Assembly (NCBI RefSeq): GCF_017591435.1
Contig: NC_059301.1
Span: 38,106,673 to 38,170,672 of the forward strand
Reading direction: 5' to 3'
From: Portunus trituberculatus
Lineage: Eukaryota > Arthropoda > Malacostraca > Decapoda > Portunidae
Length of the DNA: 64,000 nucleotides
The notes beneath the pieces are model-generated. The model was not told the origin of the DNA. It was given only the letters and a program-made list of their open reading frames with translations, and did no database searches. The position numbers and the translations under genes are program-made. Position 1 is the stretch's first letter; every line of letters begins with the position of its first letter. Positions 1 to 10,612 of the stretch are shown here, in pieces.

Positions 1-342
1 CTGAAAATTTGACTTTTTCCTCTTCTTGCTCCTGTTTCCATTCATTTCTTAGCTCCTCCAACTTATCACCTACTCCACCTTCTGCCCTGTCTGTAATCCC
101 AACCTGCACTTTAGCCTACAAAGTCTTTGAAGAGCTTTCATAATTTTGACATGTGGTTTTTAGAACGTCATTTTGCTTTCTTATTTCCTGAATCTCCTCT
201 TTCAATTCCTGATTTATTGTGATAACTTTCTCACATTCAGCTACTCTCAATTTCAGGGCTGTGTTCTCCGTTATCAGTCGGTCTTGTTTGTCCATGAGAC
301 TAGACATCACCTTCTTCATATATCTTAATTCCCTTTCAATGT
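1..342 (-). pseudogene. LINE ORF1 fragment (copy L0), coiled-coil
   Basis: The minus strand carries a Lys/Glu-rich open frame (about 340 down to 116) with heptad-like segments such as ELKEEIQEIRKQND and LITENTALKLRV. This resembles the coiled-coil part of the ORF1 proteins of the complete LINEs further right. It encodes no endonuclease or reverse transcriptase. Its upstream end is cut inside the reading frame where the tail of the next LINE begins, and the other end runs off the window. The role (ORF1 RNA-binding chaperone of a CR1/L2-like LINE) is inferred from its composition and its neighbours. Confidence 0.6.
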
Positions 343-1203
343 TGTGTGTGTATTTACCTAGTTGTATTTACTTAGTTGTATTGTACAGGGTTCGAGTGGG
401 GCTCATAGTGTCCTGTCTCCATATCTCCATTTATCTAATTTTTCTTTAAATTTATGTACATTATGTGCTGCAACAATTCCATTATCCAATGCATTCCATT
501 TTTTCACCGTTCTGTGTGGAAAACTGTATTTTCCAACATCCTTCACACACTGCCTCATCCTGATCTTCTTTTCATGTCCTCTTGTCCTTCCATCCTCTTC
601 CGCCAACAGCACAAGGTCTTCTTTGTCTATCTTTTCCATATCATTTACTATCTTATACATTGTTATTAGGTCCCCTCGTTCTCTTCTATCTTGTAAGGTT
701 GGCAGTCCCATTTCCTTCAGTCGTTCTTCATATGCGAGGTCCTTTAATTCTGGCACCATCTTTGTAGCAATCTTCTGTATCCTTTCCAGTTCTCTTATAT
801 CTTTTTTTAGAACTCATAGACCAAATCACTGCTGCATATTCCAGCCTTGGGCGTATCATGCTTGTGATGATTTTTTTCATCATATCTTTATCCATGTAAT
901 GAAATGTCACTCTTATATTAGTCAGCATCCTATATGATAGTCCAAATATCTTATTTATGAGTTTTATCAGGGCTCAGGTTTTCTTGTATGATCACTCCAA
1001 GATCTTTTTCCTCTTTAGTCTTCATTATTTGCTCCTCTCCCATCAGATAGTTCCATACCGGTCTTCTCTTACTCTTTCCTAGATCCATTATATGACATTT
1101 CTTGGCATTAAACTCCAATTTCCACTTCTTGCTTCATTCATAGATCTTATTTAAATCTTCCTGTAGTAGTATACAGTCCTCTCTGGTTTTGATAACTTTT
1201 AGC

Positions 1204-1206
<3 letters not shown>
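343..1206 (-). mobile_element. CR1/L2-like LINE 3' fragment (copy LA)
   Basis: This is the 3' part of a LINE read on the minus strand. The 3' end is a short (AC) run plus two AACTAGGTAAATAC-type repeats (plus strand 343-385). The coding part ends with the C-terminal region of ORF2, with the motifs RRERGDLITMYKIVND and IRPRLEYAAVIW (pieces 403-759 and 728-928). The frames are broken. The copy is 5'-truncated at 1206 within the post-RT region, exactly where a (TG)n tract starts. Sequence differs clearly from copies LB-LD, so it is another subfamily. No EN or RT catalytic motifs remain. Confidence 0.8.

Positions 1207-1291
<85 letters not shown>
1207..1291. repeat. (TG)n microsatellite
   Basis: An uninterrupted TG dinucleotide tract of about 85 bp. 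It lies between the truncated 5' side of copy LA and the 3' end of copy LB. On the LINE strand it reads (AC)n, either a LINE 3' tail or the target site. CVCV-type frames across it are translation artefacts. Confidence 0.95.
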
Positions 1292-1293
<2 letters not shown>

Positions 1294-1297
1294 TTAC

Positions 1298-4200
1298 CTA
1301 GTTGTATTTACCTAGTTGTAGTTTTACAGGGCCTGGGCTTTCTGCTCGTGTGGCCCCGTCTCCATATCTACACTTATCCAATCTTACTTTAAATGTGTGC
1401 ACACTCGTTGCAGGCACTACTTCTTCATTTGAACTGTTCCACGTCTCAATACATCTCTGCGGGAAACTATATTTTTTAATATCTCTCAGACATCTTCCTT
1501 TTCTCAGCTTTTTACTATGCGGTCTTGTGCTTCGGATGTCATATTCTTCTCTCAGGATCAGTTTCTTATTATCCACTTGGTCCATTCCGTTGATCAATTT
1601 ATAAACTTGTATCAGATCTCCTCTCTCCCTTCTTTGTTCCAGGGTTGGTAGATCCATAGCCTTTAGTCTCTCCTCATATGTTATCCCTTCAAATTCTGGA
1701 ACCAATCTTGTAGCTATTTTTTGTAGCCTCTCCAATTTCCTTATGTGTTTCTTTTTATGAGGGGTCCACACTACTCCTGCATATTCCAATCTGGGTCTTA
1801 TTATAGTACTTATCAATTTCTTCATCATTTCTTTGTCCATGTAGAGAAATGCTACTCCAATATTCCTTAGCAAATTATATGTTTCTCTAAAAATTCTATG
1901 CTACTCAAATATTCCTTAGCAAATTATATGTTTCTCTAAAAATTCTATCAATATGGCTTACTGATTGATTGTTTTCTTCCATCGTCACTCATAAGTCCTT
2001 TTCCTTTTTAACTTTCTCCAGTTCTACGCCATCTCCCATCTTATAGATTCCCACAGGTCGTCTTTCACTCTTTCCCATTTCCATGACATGGCTTTTGTTC
2101 ACATTGAATTCCATTTCCCACTTTTTACTCCATTCCCAGATCTTATTTAGGTCTTTTTGCAGTATTTCACAATCCTCTTTTTGCTTTATAACTCTGCACA
2201 GTTTTGTATCATCTGCAAACACATTTATGTAGCTGTTCACTCCTTCTGGCATGTCGTTAATAGAAATGAGGAAAAGTATTGGTGCCAATACTGACCCCTG
2301 TGGCACTCCGCTTTCTACTGCTCTCCATTTGGAATTCATATCTTTAACTACTGTCCTTATTTCTCTCCCCCTCAAATAATTTTCTATCCATCTCAATGTG
2401 CTTCCTTTTAAGCCACCCTTCTCCTCTAACTTCCATAGTAATCTTGCATGTGGCACTTTGTCAAACGCCTTTTTTAAATCCAAATAAATAGTCAACCCAT
2501 CCCTATCTCTTTTTTAGTCTATCAACTATTCTAGAATAGAAACTCAACAAATTAGTTACACAAGACCGTCTTTTTCTAAAACCAAATTGGCTATTTGATA
2601 TTAATTTGTTGTCTTCAAGGAATTCAATCCATTGTTTCTTTATTATTCTTTCACACATCTTGCACATTACACTAGTTAGTGATACCGGTCTGTAATTTAA
2701 AGGTTCTTCCTTCCTTCCGCTCTTATATATGGGAACCACCTCAGCTCTTTTCCATTCTACTGGTACTGTTCCATTTTCTATTGAGCATTTTATGATGTTG
2801 TATATAGGACTTGCTAGTTCTTCCCTACATTCTTTCAGAATTCTGCCTGAGACTTCATCTGGTCCCATTGCCATCTCTTCATCCAGTTCCTTCATTAACT
2901 CTTTTTTTCAATCTTGGTTACTTTAATCTCTTTCATATAGATTGTCTCTCTATTACCCTGTGGCCTTTCAAATTTGGATTCCTTAGTAAAGACCTCCTGG
3001 AATTTTTTATCTAATAGTTCTGCCATACTTTTTGGGTCTTCCACCATCCCGTTCTCTCCTTTTAACCTTTCTATTGTTTCTTTTTGCCTAATTTCTCCAT
3101 TTATGAATCTATAGAACAATTTTGGTTGCTCCTTACATTTTTCGACAATTGTCCTTTTCGAAGTTCTTTTCCTCTTCCTTCCTCACCTTAACATATTCAT
3201 TTCTCTCGCTGCCTTGAAGTTTTCCTTATTTGCTGGATTTCTATTTCTCCTCCACCTTTTCCATGCTCTATCTCTTTTCTCCTTTGCCCTAGCACACCTT
3301 GCATTAAACCAATCTTTCTTTCCTTCTTCTTTAGGTCTAAAATTTCGGGACATATTCCCCTGACTCCTGTTTTGTATATTTCCAAAATTAAGTTATATTT
3401 CTCTTGCATTGTCTCTGAGATTTTCATCTCCTCCCAGTCTACGTTTCTAAAATAGTTCTTGAGATTCTCAATATCAGCCTTTCTGTAATTTAATCAGTCT
3501 CCTTTGTATGAATCGTCTGTATCTTCCTTTCCCTCTTTTATATCTATTTCTAATATTGCATGGTCACTCTTTCCCAATGGGCACTTATATCTTATATCAT
3601 CATTCATTTGTATACCCCTTGTAAAAACTAGGTCCAATCTCGCCAGCTCGTCGTTTCCTCTGAATCTTGTGCATTCCTTTACTCTCTGGTCCATCATATT
3701 GTCTATCATTAGGTTCAAGAATCTTTCTCCCCAGGCTTCTTCCCTCATACCACTTTCATAATTTTCCCAGTCCACTTCTTTACAGTTAAAATCTCCTACT
3801 AATATCACTTTTCTCCTTTCTTTAACCATTCTCGTTAGATGCCTTATTGTGTCATCTATCATGTCTTTATATTCTTGATTATTCCATGAATTTGTTTTTG
3901 GTGGCACATATGTTACAATGATTGTTAACTCTTTTTTTATTAATATGCATCTTAATATACAATACTTCTGCTTTTCCTTCCCCACATTCCACTTGATTTA
4001 TCACTATCTCCTTCCTTAACATAATCATGACTCCTCCTCCTTTACCCACTCTGTCTCTTCTCCATACATTATAATTATACCTATTATCCAAGTCTATTTT
4101 GATTGCCTTATTTAGTTTTGTTTCAGCCAGGCATACAATATCTGGATTTTCTTTCTTTATGTAATCTCTTAATTCTAGTTTACTTGATAAAACCCTGTCT

Positions 4201-4352
4201 ATGTTCGTATACATCATTTTTAGTCTTTTGCCTTTATCATTTTTAGTTAAACTTGTTCCACTTTTTTCTCTTCCTTCTCGTTTATATACCATTTCCTTAT
4301 CCTGTCTCCTAGAATTCTCCAAAAAATGCCTTCTTCTCTTCTGACCTTTCAT
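1298..4352 (-). pseudogene. LINE ORF2: APE endonuclease + reverse transcriptase (LB)
   Basis: ORF2 of a LINE, which nicks the target DNA and reverse-transcribes its own RNA there. Going down the minus strand: APE-type endonuclease pieces (4352-3879 and 3985-3494) with AETKLNK, TYVPP, VGDFNCKEVDW and KSDHAILEID; then RT pieces (2895-2503 and 2495-1989) with NYRPVSLTS, DLKKAFDKVPHARLLW, GVPQGSVLAP and FADD; then the C-terminal domain (1873-1298) with RRERGDLIQVYKLING. Several frameshifts and stops separate the pieces, so no active enzyme is encoded as read. The start at 4352 is an ATG that is in frame only because the homopolymer at the ORF1/ORF2 overlap has six T here. ORF2 lacks the stop used in LC/LD and runs into the 3' tail. 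Confidence 0.88.
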
Positions 4353-4506
4353 TTCTTTTCCCTTACTGCTGCTGCCAGTTCATTGTATCTCTTCCTTTCT
4401 TCCTCATTTCTATTTTTCTTTATATAGATATCCTTGCAGCCTTCTGTTTCTCTATTTGTTGTTCTATATAATATTTCTTCCGTTGCTGCTTGTGATTTTA
4501 GTAGTA

Positions 4507-5436
4507 TAGGCAACCCCCGTTTAATGAAGGTTCACACAACGAAATTTCGCTACAACCAAGGTTTCATTTACTACCATCTGCTCATTTAACGAATACCAAA
4601 CTCGCTTTAACGAAGTTTTATCCAGGTAATTTTTTCCAAGTTTGAAAGCCCGTCTATCACGCCACAAGCTTTTGAATACACTAGCTGCTGCAAATACTAA
4701 GGCCTGCCTCAGGAGAAATCCTGGGACACCTGTAGCATCAAGATCAAGATCAAGTCTCTCGTGGACAACACGCACCACTCACTCCCATAACAGCGTCAGC
4801 AGCAGCTCATCTTCACTCGCTCAACTTACCACCAAAACTCCTTGCAATGTGGCCTAGCATTCCTAAGAAGACCAGGAAGTCTCTTACTCTCGAAGTGAAG
4901 CTGGATATTATTCACAGACACAGAGGCGAGAAAACTATAGCATTGCTGGCCACCATCTTGACTCCATCTACTGTCTCTACTATTTTCAAGTCAGCAGACT
5001 ATTAAGAATTGGTGAGACTGTATCTTCCTTCAAGCTAAAGAACCACCTGAACTCATGACTCTACAATGGATAAAATGGAAAGCCTTGTGGAAATGTGGTA
5101 CATAAGTTTTGTATCTTTACAATGATGCCCTTTGTTTACATTCCACAGGTTGCCTTAGTGTCTTTCCGTTTCCTCTCCTCCTTCAGTAAATTTAAGATCA
5201 TCAACATTATAAAGCTACATACATACATACATTACTGTACATTATAATTACTTGAATTAAATTTAACTGCCTAAATGTTAAACTTAATAATTTTTACTTT
5301 CATTAAAGCTTTCACCGTACTATGATGCACTCTCGCTTTCCTTACTCTCAGTGCTATTAAACTTGTTATAATCTTCTTCTAAGTTTTTCTAAGTGTTTTT
5401 AGGAACGTAACACCTTCATTAAACGGGGATTGCCTG
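4507..5436 (+). mobile_element. Tigger/pogo-like non-autonomous DNA transposon (copy 1)
   Basis: A 930-bp element with inverted ends (left TAGGCAACCCCCGTTTAAT, right ATTAAACGGGGATTGCCTG) flanked by TA on both sides (4505-4506 and 5437-5438), the target duplication of Tc1/mariner-superfamily elements. It interrupts ORF1 of LINE copy LB, so it is younger than that LINE. The left terminal CAG is mutated to TAG. Inside is only the N-terminal helix-turn-helix part of a Tigger transposase; the catalytic domain is absent. A second copy lies at 40665-41624. Confidence 0.88.
4847..5005 (+). pseudogene. Tigger transposase N-terminal HTH fragment
   Basis: A 52-residue frame starting MWPSIPKKTRKSLTLEVK and continuing with KLDIIHRHRGEKTIALLA and STVSTIFKSAD. 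This is the CENP-B/Psq-type helix-turn-helix DNA-binding domain at the start of pogo/Tigger transposases. The frame breaks at TAA (5003); in another frame the next conserved segment (ETVSS, then MDKMESLVEMW) is still visible to about 5090. There is no DDE catalytic domain, so it cannot encode a transposase; DNA binding alone is conceivable. Confidence 0.8.
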
Positions 5437-6391
5437 TATTTTAATTCGTCTCATTTTTCCTTCTTGATATGGTCCCATTCTGTTTATTTCTTCTACTTCC
5501 TCTTCCAAGTTCTGCCTATCTTCGTCGTTTAGATTCTTCAGTAGGTCTTTGACTGATTTCATTTCTTCTTTTTCTCTTTTTGGTCTATATTTTATATTTT
5601 TTGTTTTTATTCCAAATACGACTACACTCTTCTGCAATTTCTCTAACTAAATTTTCTTTTGTCTTGAGGACTCCTATCATTTTGCTTGTCATATTTTCTT
5701 CTTTTTCTTTAAGTTGTTCTTGAATCACCTCCTGAAAATCAGCCTTATCTTTCTTATCTTGGACTCTCCATGCTTGTACTTTTTTTTAATCACATTCTGT
5801 ACTCTTTCCTCTTCCTTGTTTACTAGATCTTTCAGCTTCTCTTTTTCTTTCTCGGCTTTACCAAGTCCTTCTTCCATCTGCTTTTTGTAGTTAGCTACGT
5901 CCTTTTTAAATTCTTCGTTTTCCGCTCTTTGCCTAGCTTCGTTTTCTTCCACTTTTTTTATCCTTTATCTCAGTTTTATAAACTCTTTATCCTGTTCTTC
6001 ATTCACTTTCATTTCCATATTCTCCTTTAATCAATTTATCTAGTTTATATTCAATATGTAACACTCTCTTTAGTGAAGTAGTCGTCGTATCGAAGCCTTC
6101 GAATACACGTTCTCCCTTATCAGCATAGTCATCATCAGCTTTCATTCCTTCTCTAATCTCATGTCTGTATTTTGAAGGAATCTCTTTTTCACTCATCATT
6201 ACTTAATAATTGATTGCAAGAAAAAAATGAGTCCACACTACCTGCCCAGGCCACTGTAAAAACTGTACAACAGGTAGGAAATGAAGATCAGCTGATTGTC
6301 GGAACGACGCCAGTGCGTCCTTCCTCGACCGCGTCTCTCGTGTATTTACCTAGTTGTATTTACCTAGTTGTAGTTTTACAGGGCCTGGGCT

Positions 6392-9300
6392 TTATGCTCG
6401 TGTGGTCCCGTCTCCATATCTACACTTATCCAATTTTTCTTTAAAACTATGTACACTCTTTGCTGACACCACTTCCTCACTCAAACTGTTTCAAGTCTCA
6501 ACACATCTTTATGGAAACTAAATTTTTAACATCTCTCAGACATCGTCCCTTCCTTAGTTTCTTACTATGCGATCTTGTGCTTCTAAAGTCATATTCTTCT
6601 CTCGGGATCAGTTTCTCATTATCCACTTCATCCATTCCATTAATGAATTTATAAACTTGTATCAGATCCCCTCTCTCTCTTCTCTGCTCCAAGGTTGGTA
6701 GATCCATAGCCTTTAGTCTCTCCTCATATGTCATCCCTTTAAATTCTGGAACCATTCTTGTAGCCATTTTTTGTAGTCTCTCTAATTTTCTTATGTGTTT
6801 CTTTTTATTGGGAGTCCACACAACTCCTGCATATTCCAATCTAGGTCTTATATTAGTACTTATCAATTTCTTCATCATTTCCTTGTCCATATAGTGAAAT
6901 GCTACTCCAATATTCTTTAGCAAATTATACGTCTCTCTGAAAATTCTATCAATATGGCTTACCGGTTGATTATTTTCTTCCATTGTCACTCCCAAGTCCT
7001 TTTCCTTTTTTACTTTTTCTAGTTCTACTCCATCTCCCATTTTATAGATTCCCACTGGTCGTCTTTCACTTTTTCCCATTTCCATGACATGGCTTTTGTC
7101 CACATTGAATTCCATCTCCCATTTTTTTGCTCCATTTCCAGATCTTGTTTAAGTCTTCCTGTAGTATTTCACAATCCTCTTTTTGTTTAATGACTCTGCA
7201 CAGTTTCACATCATCCGCAAACAGATTTATGTAGCTGTTCACTCCCTCTGGCATGTCATTTATATATACGAGATAAAGTATTGGCGCCAATACTAACCCC
7301 TGTGGCACTCCGCTGTCTACTGTTCTCCACTTCGACTTCATATCTTTAACTATCGTCCTTATTTCTCTCCCCCTTAAGTAATTTTTCATCCATCTCAATG
7401 TGCTTCCTTTTAAGCCACCCTTCTCCTCTAACTTCCATAGTAATCTTTCATGTGGCACTTTATCAAATGCCTTTTTTAGATCTAAATAAATACAGTCAAC
7501 CCATCCCTCTCTCTCTTGTACTTTATCAACTATTCTAGAGTAGAAACTCAATAAATTTGTTACACATGACCAACCTTTTCTAAAATCAAATTGGTTATTT
7601 GATAATATTTTGTTGTCTTCAAGAAACTCAATCCATTGCTTCTTTATTACTTTTTCACACATCTTGCATATTACACTAGTTAGTGATACCGGTCTGTAAT
7701 TTAAAGTTTCTTCCTTCCTTCCGCTCTTATATATGGGAACCACCTCAGCTCTTTTCCACTCCACTGGCACTGTTCCATTTTCAATTGAGCATTTTATGAT
7801 GTTGTATATTAATAATAATAATAATAATTGATGGTTTATTTATCAAGAAAGTTTTACAAAGTCATTTATAAAACGTCATGTCTTGATTTACAGTCTTATC
7901 CATTTAGGTAGTTACATGAAAGATAAAATAAGTTCAAGAAGTTACTAAAATAAAGATTTTTATTTACAAGGCATTGAGTTTAGAGACAATATATGGTATT
8001 GGAGACTTCTGGTATCTTGAGGTCCTACACCTTACTGACTGCAAGAGTTGACTACCTCTCCTTGTTTCCCTACCATGGACATCATATAAGGTCTGTGGCA
8101 AAATATTTCTGAGCTCAGGTGTGCTGAGCAGACCCTAGTTCTTCCCTACATTCCCTACATTCTTTCAGTATTCTGCCTGAGACTTCATCCGGTCCCATTG
8201 CCTTTTCCTCATCTAGTTCCGTCATCAACTTTTTTATTTCAAGCTTGGTTACTTTAATCTCTTTCATATAGACAGTCTCTCTATTACCCTGTGGTCTTTC
8301 AAATTTGGATTCCTTAGTAAAGACCTCATGAAATTTACTATTTAACAGTTCTGCCATGCTTTTTGGGTCTTCCACCATTCCGTTTTCTCCTTTTAACCTT
8401 TCTATAGTTTCTTTTTGTCTTATTTTTCCATTTATGAATCTGTAGAACAATTTTGGTTGTTCCTTACATTTTCGACAATGTCCTTTTCATAGTTCCTTTC
8501 TTCTTCCTTTCTCACCTTAGCATATTAATTTCTTGCTGTTTTGAAGTTTTCCTTATTTTCTGGATTTCTGTTTCTTATCCACCTTTTCCATGCTCCATCT
8601 CGTTTCTCCTTTGCCCTAGCACATCTTGCATTAAACCAATCTTTCTTTCCTTCTTCTTTAGGTCTATATTTCAGGACATATTCCTTGACCCCAGTTTTGT
8701 ATATTTCCAAAAATAAGTTATATTTCTCTTGAACCATTAATGAGTTTTCCATCTCCTCCCAGTTTACGTTTTTAAAATAGTTCTTGAGATTCTCAATATC
8801 AGCCTTTCTGTAATTTAATCGGTCTCCTTTGTATGATTCATCTCTATCTTCCTTTCCTTCTTCTATATCTATTTCTAATATTACATGGTCACTCTTTCCC
8901 AATGGGCACTTGTATCTTATATCATCGTTAATTGGTATATCCCTTGTAAAAACTAGGTCTAATCTTGCCGGCTCATCGTTTCCTCTGAATCTTGTGTTTT
9001 CCTTTACTCTTTGGACCATCAAATTATCTATCATTAGGTTCAGGAATCTATCTCCCAGGCATCTTCCCCCATACCACTTTCATAATTTTCCCAGTCTACC
9101 TCCTTACAGTTGAAATCTCCTACTAATATCACTTTTCTCCTTTCCTTAATGATTCTTGTAAGACTCCTTATTGTGTCATCTATCATGTCTCTATATTCTT
9201 GGTTAGTCCATGAGTTTGTTTTTGGTGGCACATATGTTCCAATGATTGTTAACTCCTTTTTATTAATATGTATCTTAACATACAGTATTTCTGATTTTCC

Positions 9301-9639
9301 TTCCCCAAACTCCACTTGATTTACCACTATCTCCTTCCTTAACATCATCATGACTCCTTCTCCTTTACTCACTCTGTCTCTCCTCCATATATTATACCTT
9401 TTATCTATGTCTATTTTTATTGCCTCATTTAACTTTGTTTCCACCAGGCATACAATATCTTGTTCTTCTTTCTTTATGTAATCTCTTAATTCTAATTTAC
9501 TAGATAAAATCCCATCTATGTTTGTATACATCATTTTTAATCTCTTGTTCTTATCATTTTTAGTTAAACTTGCTCCATTTTTTTCTCTTCTTTCTCTTTT
9601 ATATACAATTTCCTTATCCTGTCTCCTAAAATTCTCCAA
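6392..9639 (-). pseudogene. LINE ORF2: APE endonuclease + reverse transcriptase (LC)
   Basis: ORF2 of copy LC. Endonuclease (9639-9040 and 9034-8525): VETKLNEA, GTYVPPKTNSW, VGDFNCKEVDW, KSDHVILEID. Linker to RT (8450-8115): ILKECREELGS-type sequence with GPDEVSGR. RT (7770-7066): NYRPVSLTS, DLKKAFDKVPHERLLW, GVPQGLVLAP and FADD. C-terminal domain (7115-6498): RPRLEYAGVVW and RRERGDLIQVYKFINGMD. The stop is at 6392. RT is interrupted by a 3' fragment of another LINE at 7811-8133, and several one-base frameshifts are present. There is no ATG at the 5' end of ORF2: the frame opens from ORF1 in the -1 frame near a run of seven T (see findings). The FADD catalytic box is intact. Confidence 0.9.
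7811..8133 (-). mobile_element. 3' fragment of an unrelated LINE with (ATT)n tail
   Basis: An insertion in ORF2 of copy LC. On the minus strand it ends in (ATT)n (plus strand AAT repeats at 7811-7829). It starts with 56 codons of a LINE ORF2 C-terminus (8132 down to the stop at 7964), with GRETRRGSQLLQS, RCRTSRYQKSPIPY and SKLNAL. That ending resembles C-termini of other non-LTR retrotransposons but not the surrounding LINE family. About 7 bp of the host LINE is missing at the junction and I see no clear target-site duplication. The insert is a strongly 5'-truncated copy. Confidence 0.75.
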
Positions 9640-10612
9640 AAAAATGCCTTCTTCTCCTCCTCTGACCTTTCATTATTTTTTTTTTCTCTTGCTTCTGCCA
9701 CCACTTCATTGTCTCTCTTCCTTTCCTCCTCGGTTCTATTTTTCTTTATATATATATATATATCTTTGCAACCTTCTGTTTCTCTGAGTTTTGTTTTTCT
9801 ATATAGTACTTCTTCTGCTGCTGCTTGTGATTTTAGTAATATCTTAATTGGTCTCACTGTTCCTTCTTGATATGGTCCCATTCTATGGATTTCTTCTACT
9901 TCCTCTTCTAAGTTCTGTCTATCCTCGTCATTCAGATGTTTTAGTAGGTCTTTTACTGATTTCATTTTGTCTTTTTCCCTTCTTGGTCTATATTTAACTT
10001 TTTTTTTTCTTTCAGTCCAAAAATAATTACACTCTTCTTTTTTTCTGCAATTTCTCTTACTAAATTTTCTTTTTTCTTGAGGACTCCTATCATTTTGCTT
10101 GTCATATTTTCATCTCTTTCTTTTAACTGTTCTTGAAATACTTCTTGAAATGATTCCTTGTCTTTCTTATCTTGGATTCTCCATGTTTGTACTTCTTTTT
10201 TAATCACGTCTTGTACTCTTTCTTCTTCTTTGTTAACCTGATCTTTTAGCTTCTCTTTTTCTTTCTCGGCTTTACTGAGTCCTTCTTCCATCAATTTCTT
10301 GCAGTTCGCTATTTGGACTTTTAATTCTTCATTTTCGGTTCTTAGCCTAGTTTCGTTTTATTCCACTCTTTTTATCCTTTCTTTGAATTTCTGGAGCTCT
10401 TTATCCTGTTCTTCATTCTCTTTCATTCGCATACTCTCCTTTATCAATTTATCTAATTTACGTTTGATAGTCAAGACTCTATCAAATAGTGAAGTTTGTG
10501 CCGTATTAAAGCCTTCAAATTCTCTTTCTCCCTCACCAACATTGTCATCATCAGCTTTCATTCTTTCCCTTGTCACATACCTGCATTTAGATGGAATCTC
10601 TTTCTCACTCAT
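9564..10612 (-). pseudogene. LINE ORF1 protein, coiled-coil (LC)
   Basis: ORF1 starts at the ATG at 10612 (MSEKEIPSKCRYVTRE). It has an acidic segment with EREFEGFNT, a long Lys/Glu coiled coil (10294-9962), then a C-terminal region with LNDEDRQNLEEEVEE, RPIKILLKSQ and KKAFFWRILGDRIRK, ending at 9564. Family knowledge suggests an RNA-binding, trimerising chaperone. The last 76 nt overlap ORF2, which lies in the -1 frame. One or two frameshifts separate the segments. No CCHC knuckle is visible. Confidence 0.8.

Larger units (their letters stand above)
4353..6199 (-). pseudogene. LINE ORF1, coiled-coil, split by Tigger (LB)
   Basis: ORF1 of copy LB begins at the double ATG at 6199 with MMSEKEIPSKYRHE and a VFEGFD motif. 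It continues as a Lys/Glu-rich coiled-coil region (5952-5725) and a C-terminal part with DLLKNLNDEDRQNLEEE (5637-5419). The Tigger derivative at 4507-5436 splits the C-terminal part, which resumes at 4506-4353. It is probably the RNA-binding chaperone of the LINE, judged by position and coiled coils; no zinc knuckle is seen. Frameshifts are present besides the insertion. Confidence 0.75.
1292..6340 (-). mobile_element. Near full-length CR1/L2-like LINE (copy LB)
   Basis: On the minus strand this runs from a 5' UTR (about 6200-6340) through ORF1 and ORF2 to a 3' end with tandem AACTAGGTAAATAC repeats. Without the 930-bp Tigger insertion (4507-5436) it is about 4.1 kb. Its 5' terminus matches that of copy LC (both start close to a GAGACGCGGT-like sequence), which supports a complete 5' end. 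That terminus abuts the 3' end of copy LC with almost no spacer. Both ORFs are broken by frameshifts. A short direct duplication of 3' ORF2 sequence is visible around 1850-1950. Confidence 0.88.

Noticed and set aside
3504..3761. Plus-strand frames of 60-190 codons opposite the LINEs (for example 362-937, 3504-3761, 8829-9113, 14329-14607, 28806-29048)
   Set aside because: They are shadows of the minus-strand LINE ORFs, recur at the same positions in every copy and contain no domain of their own.
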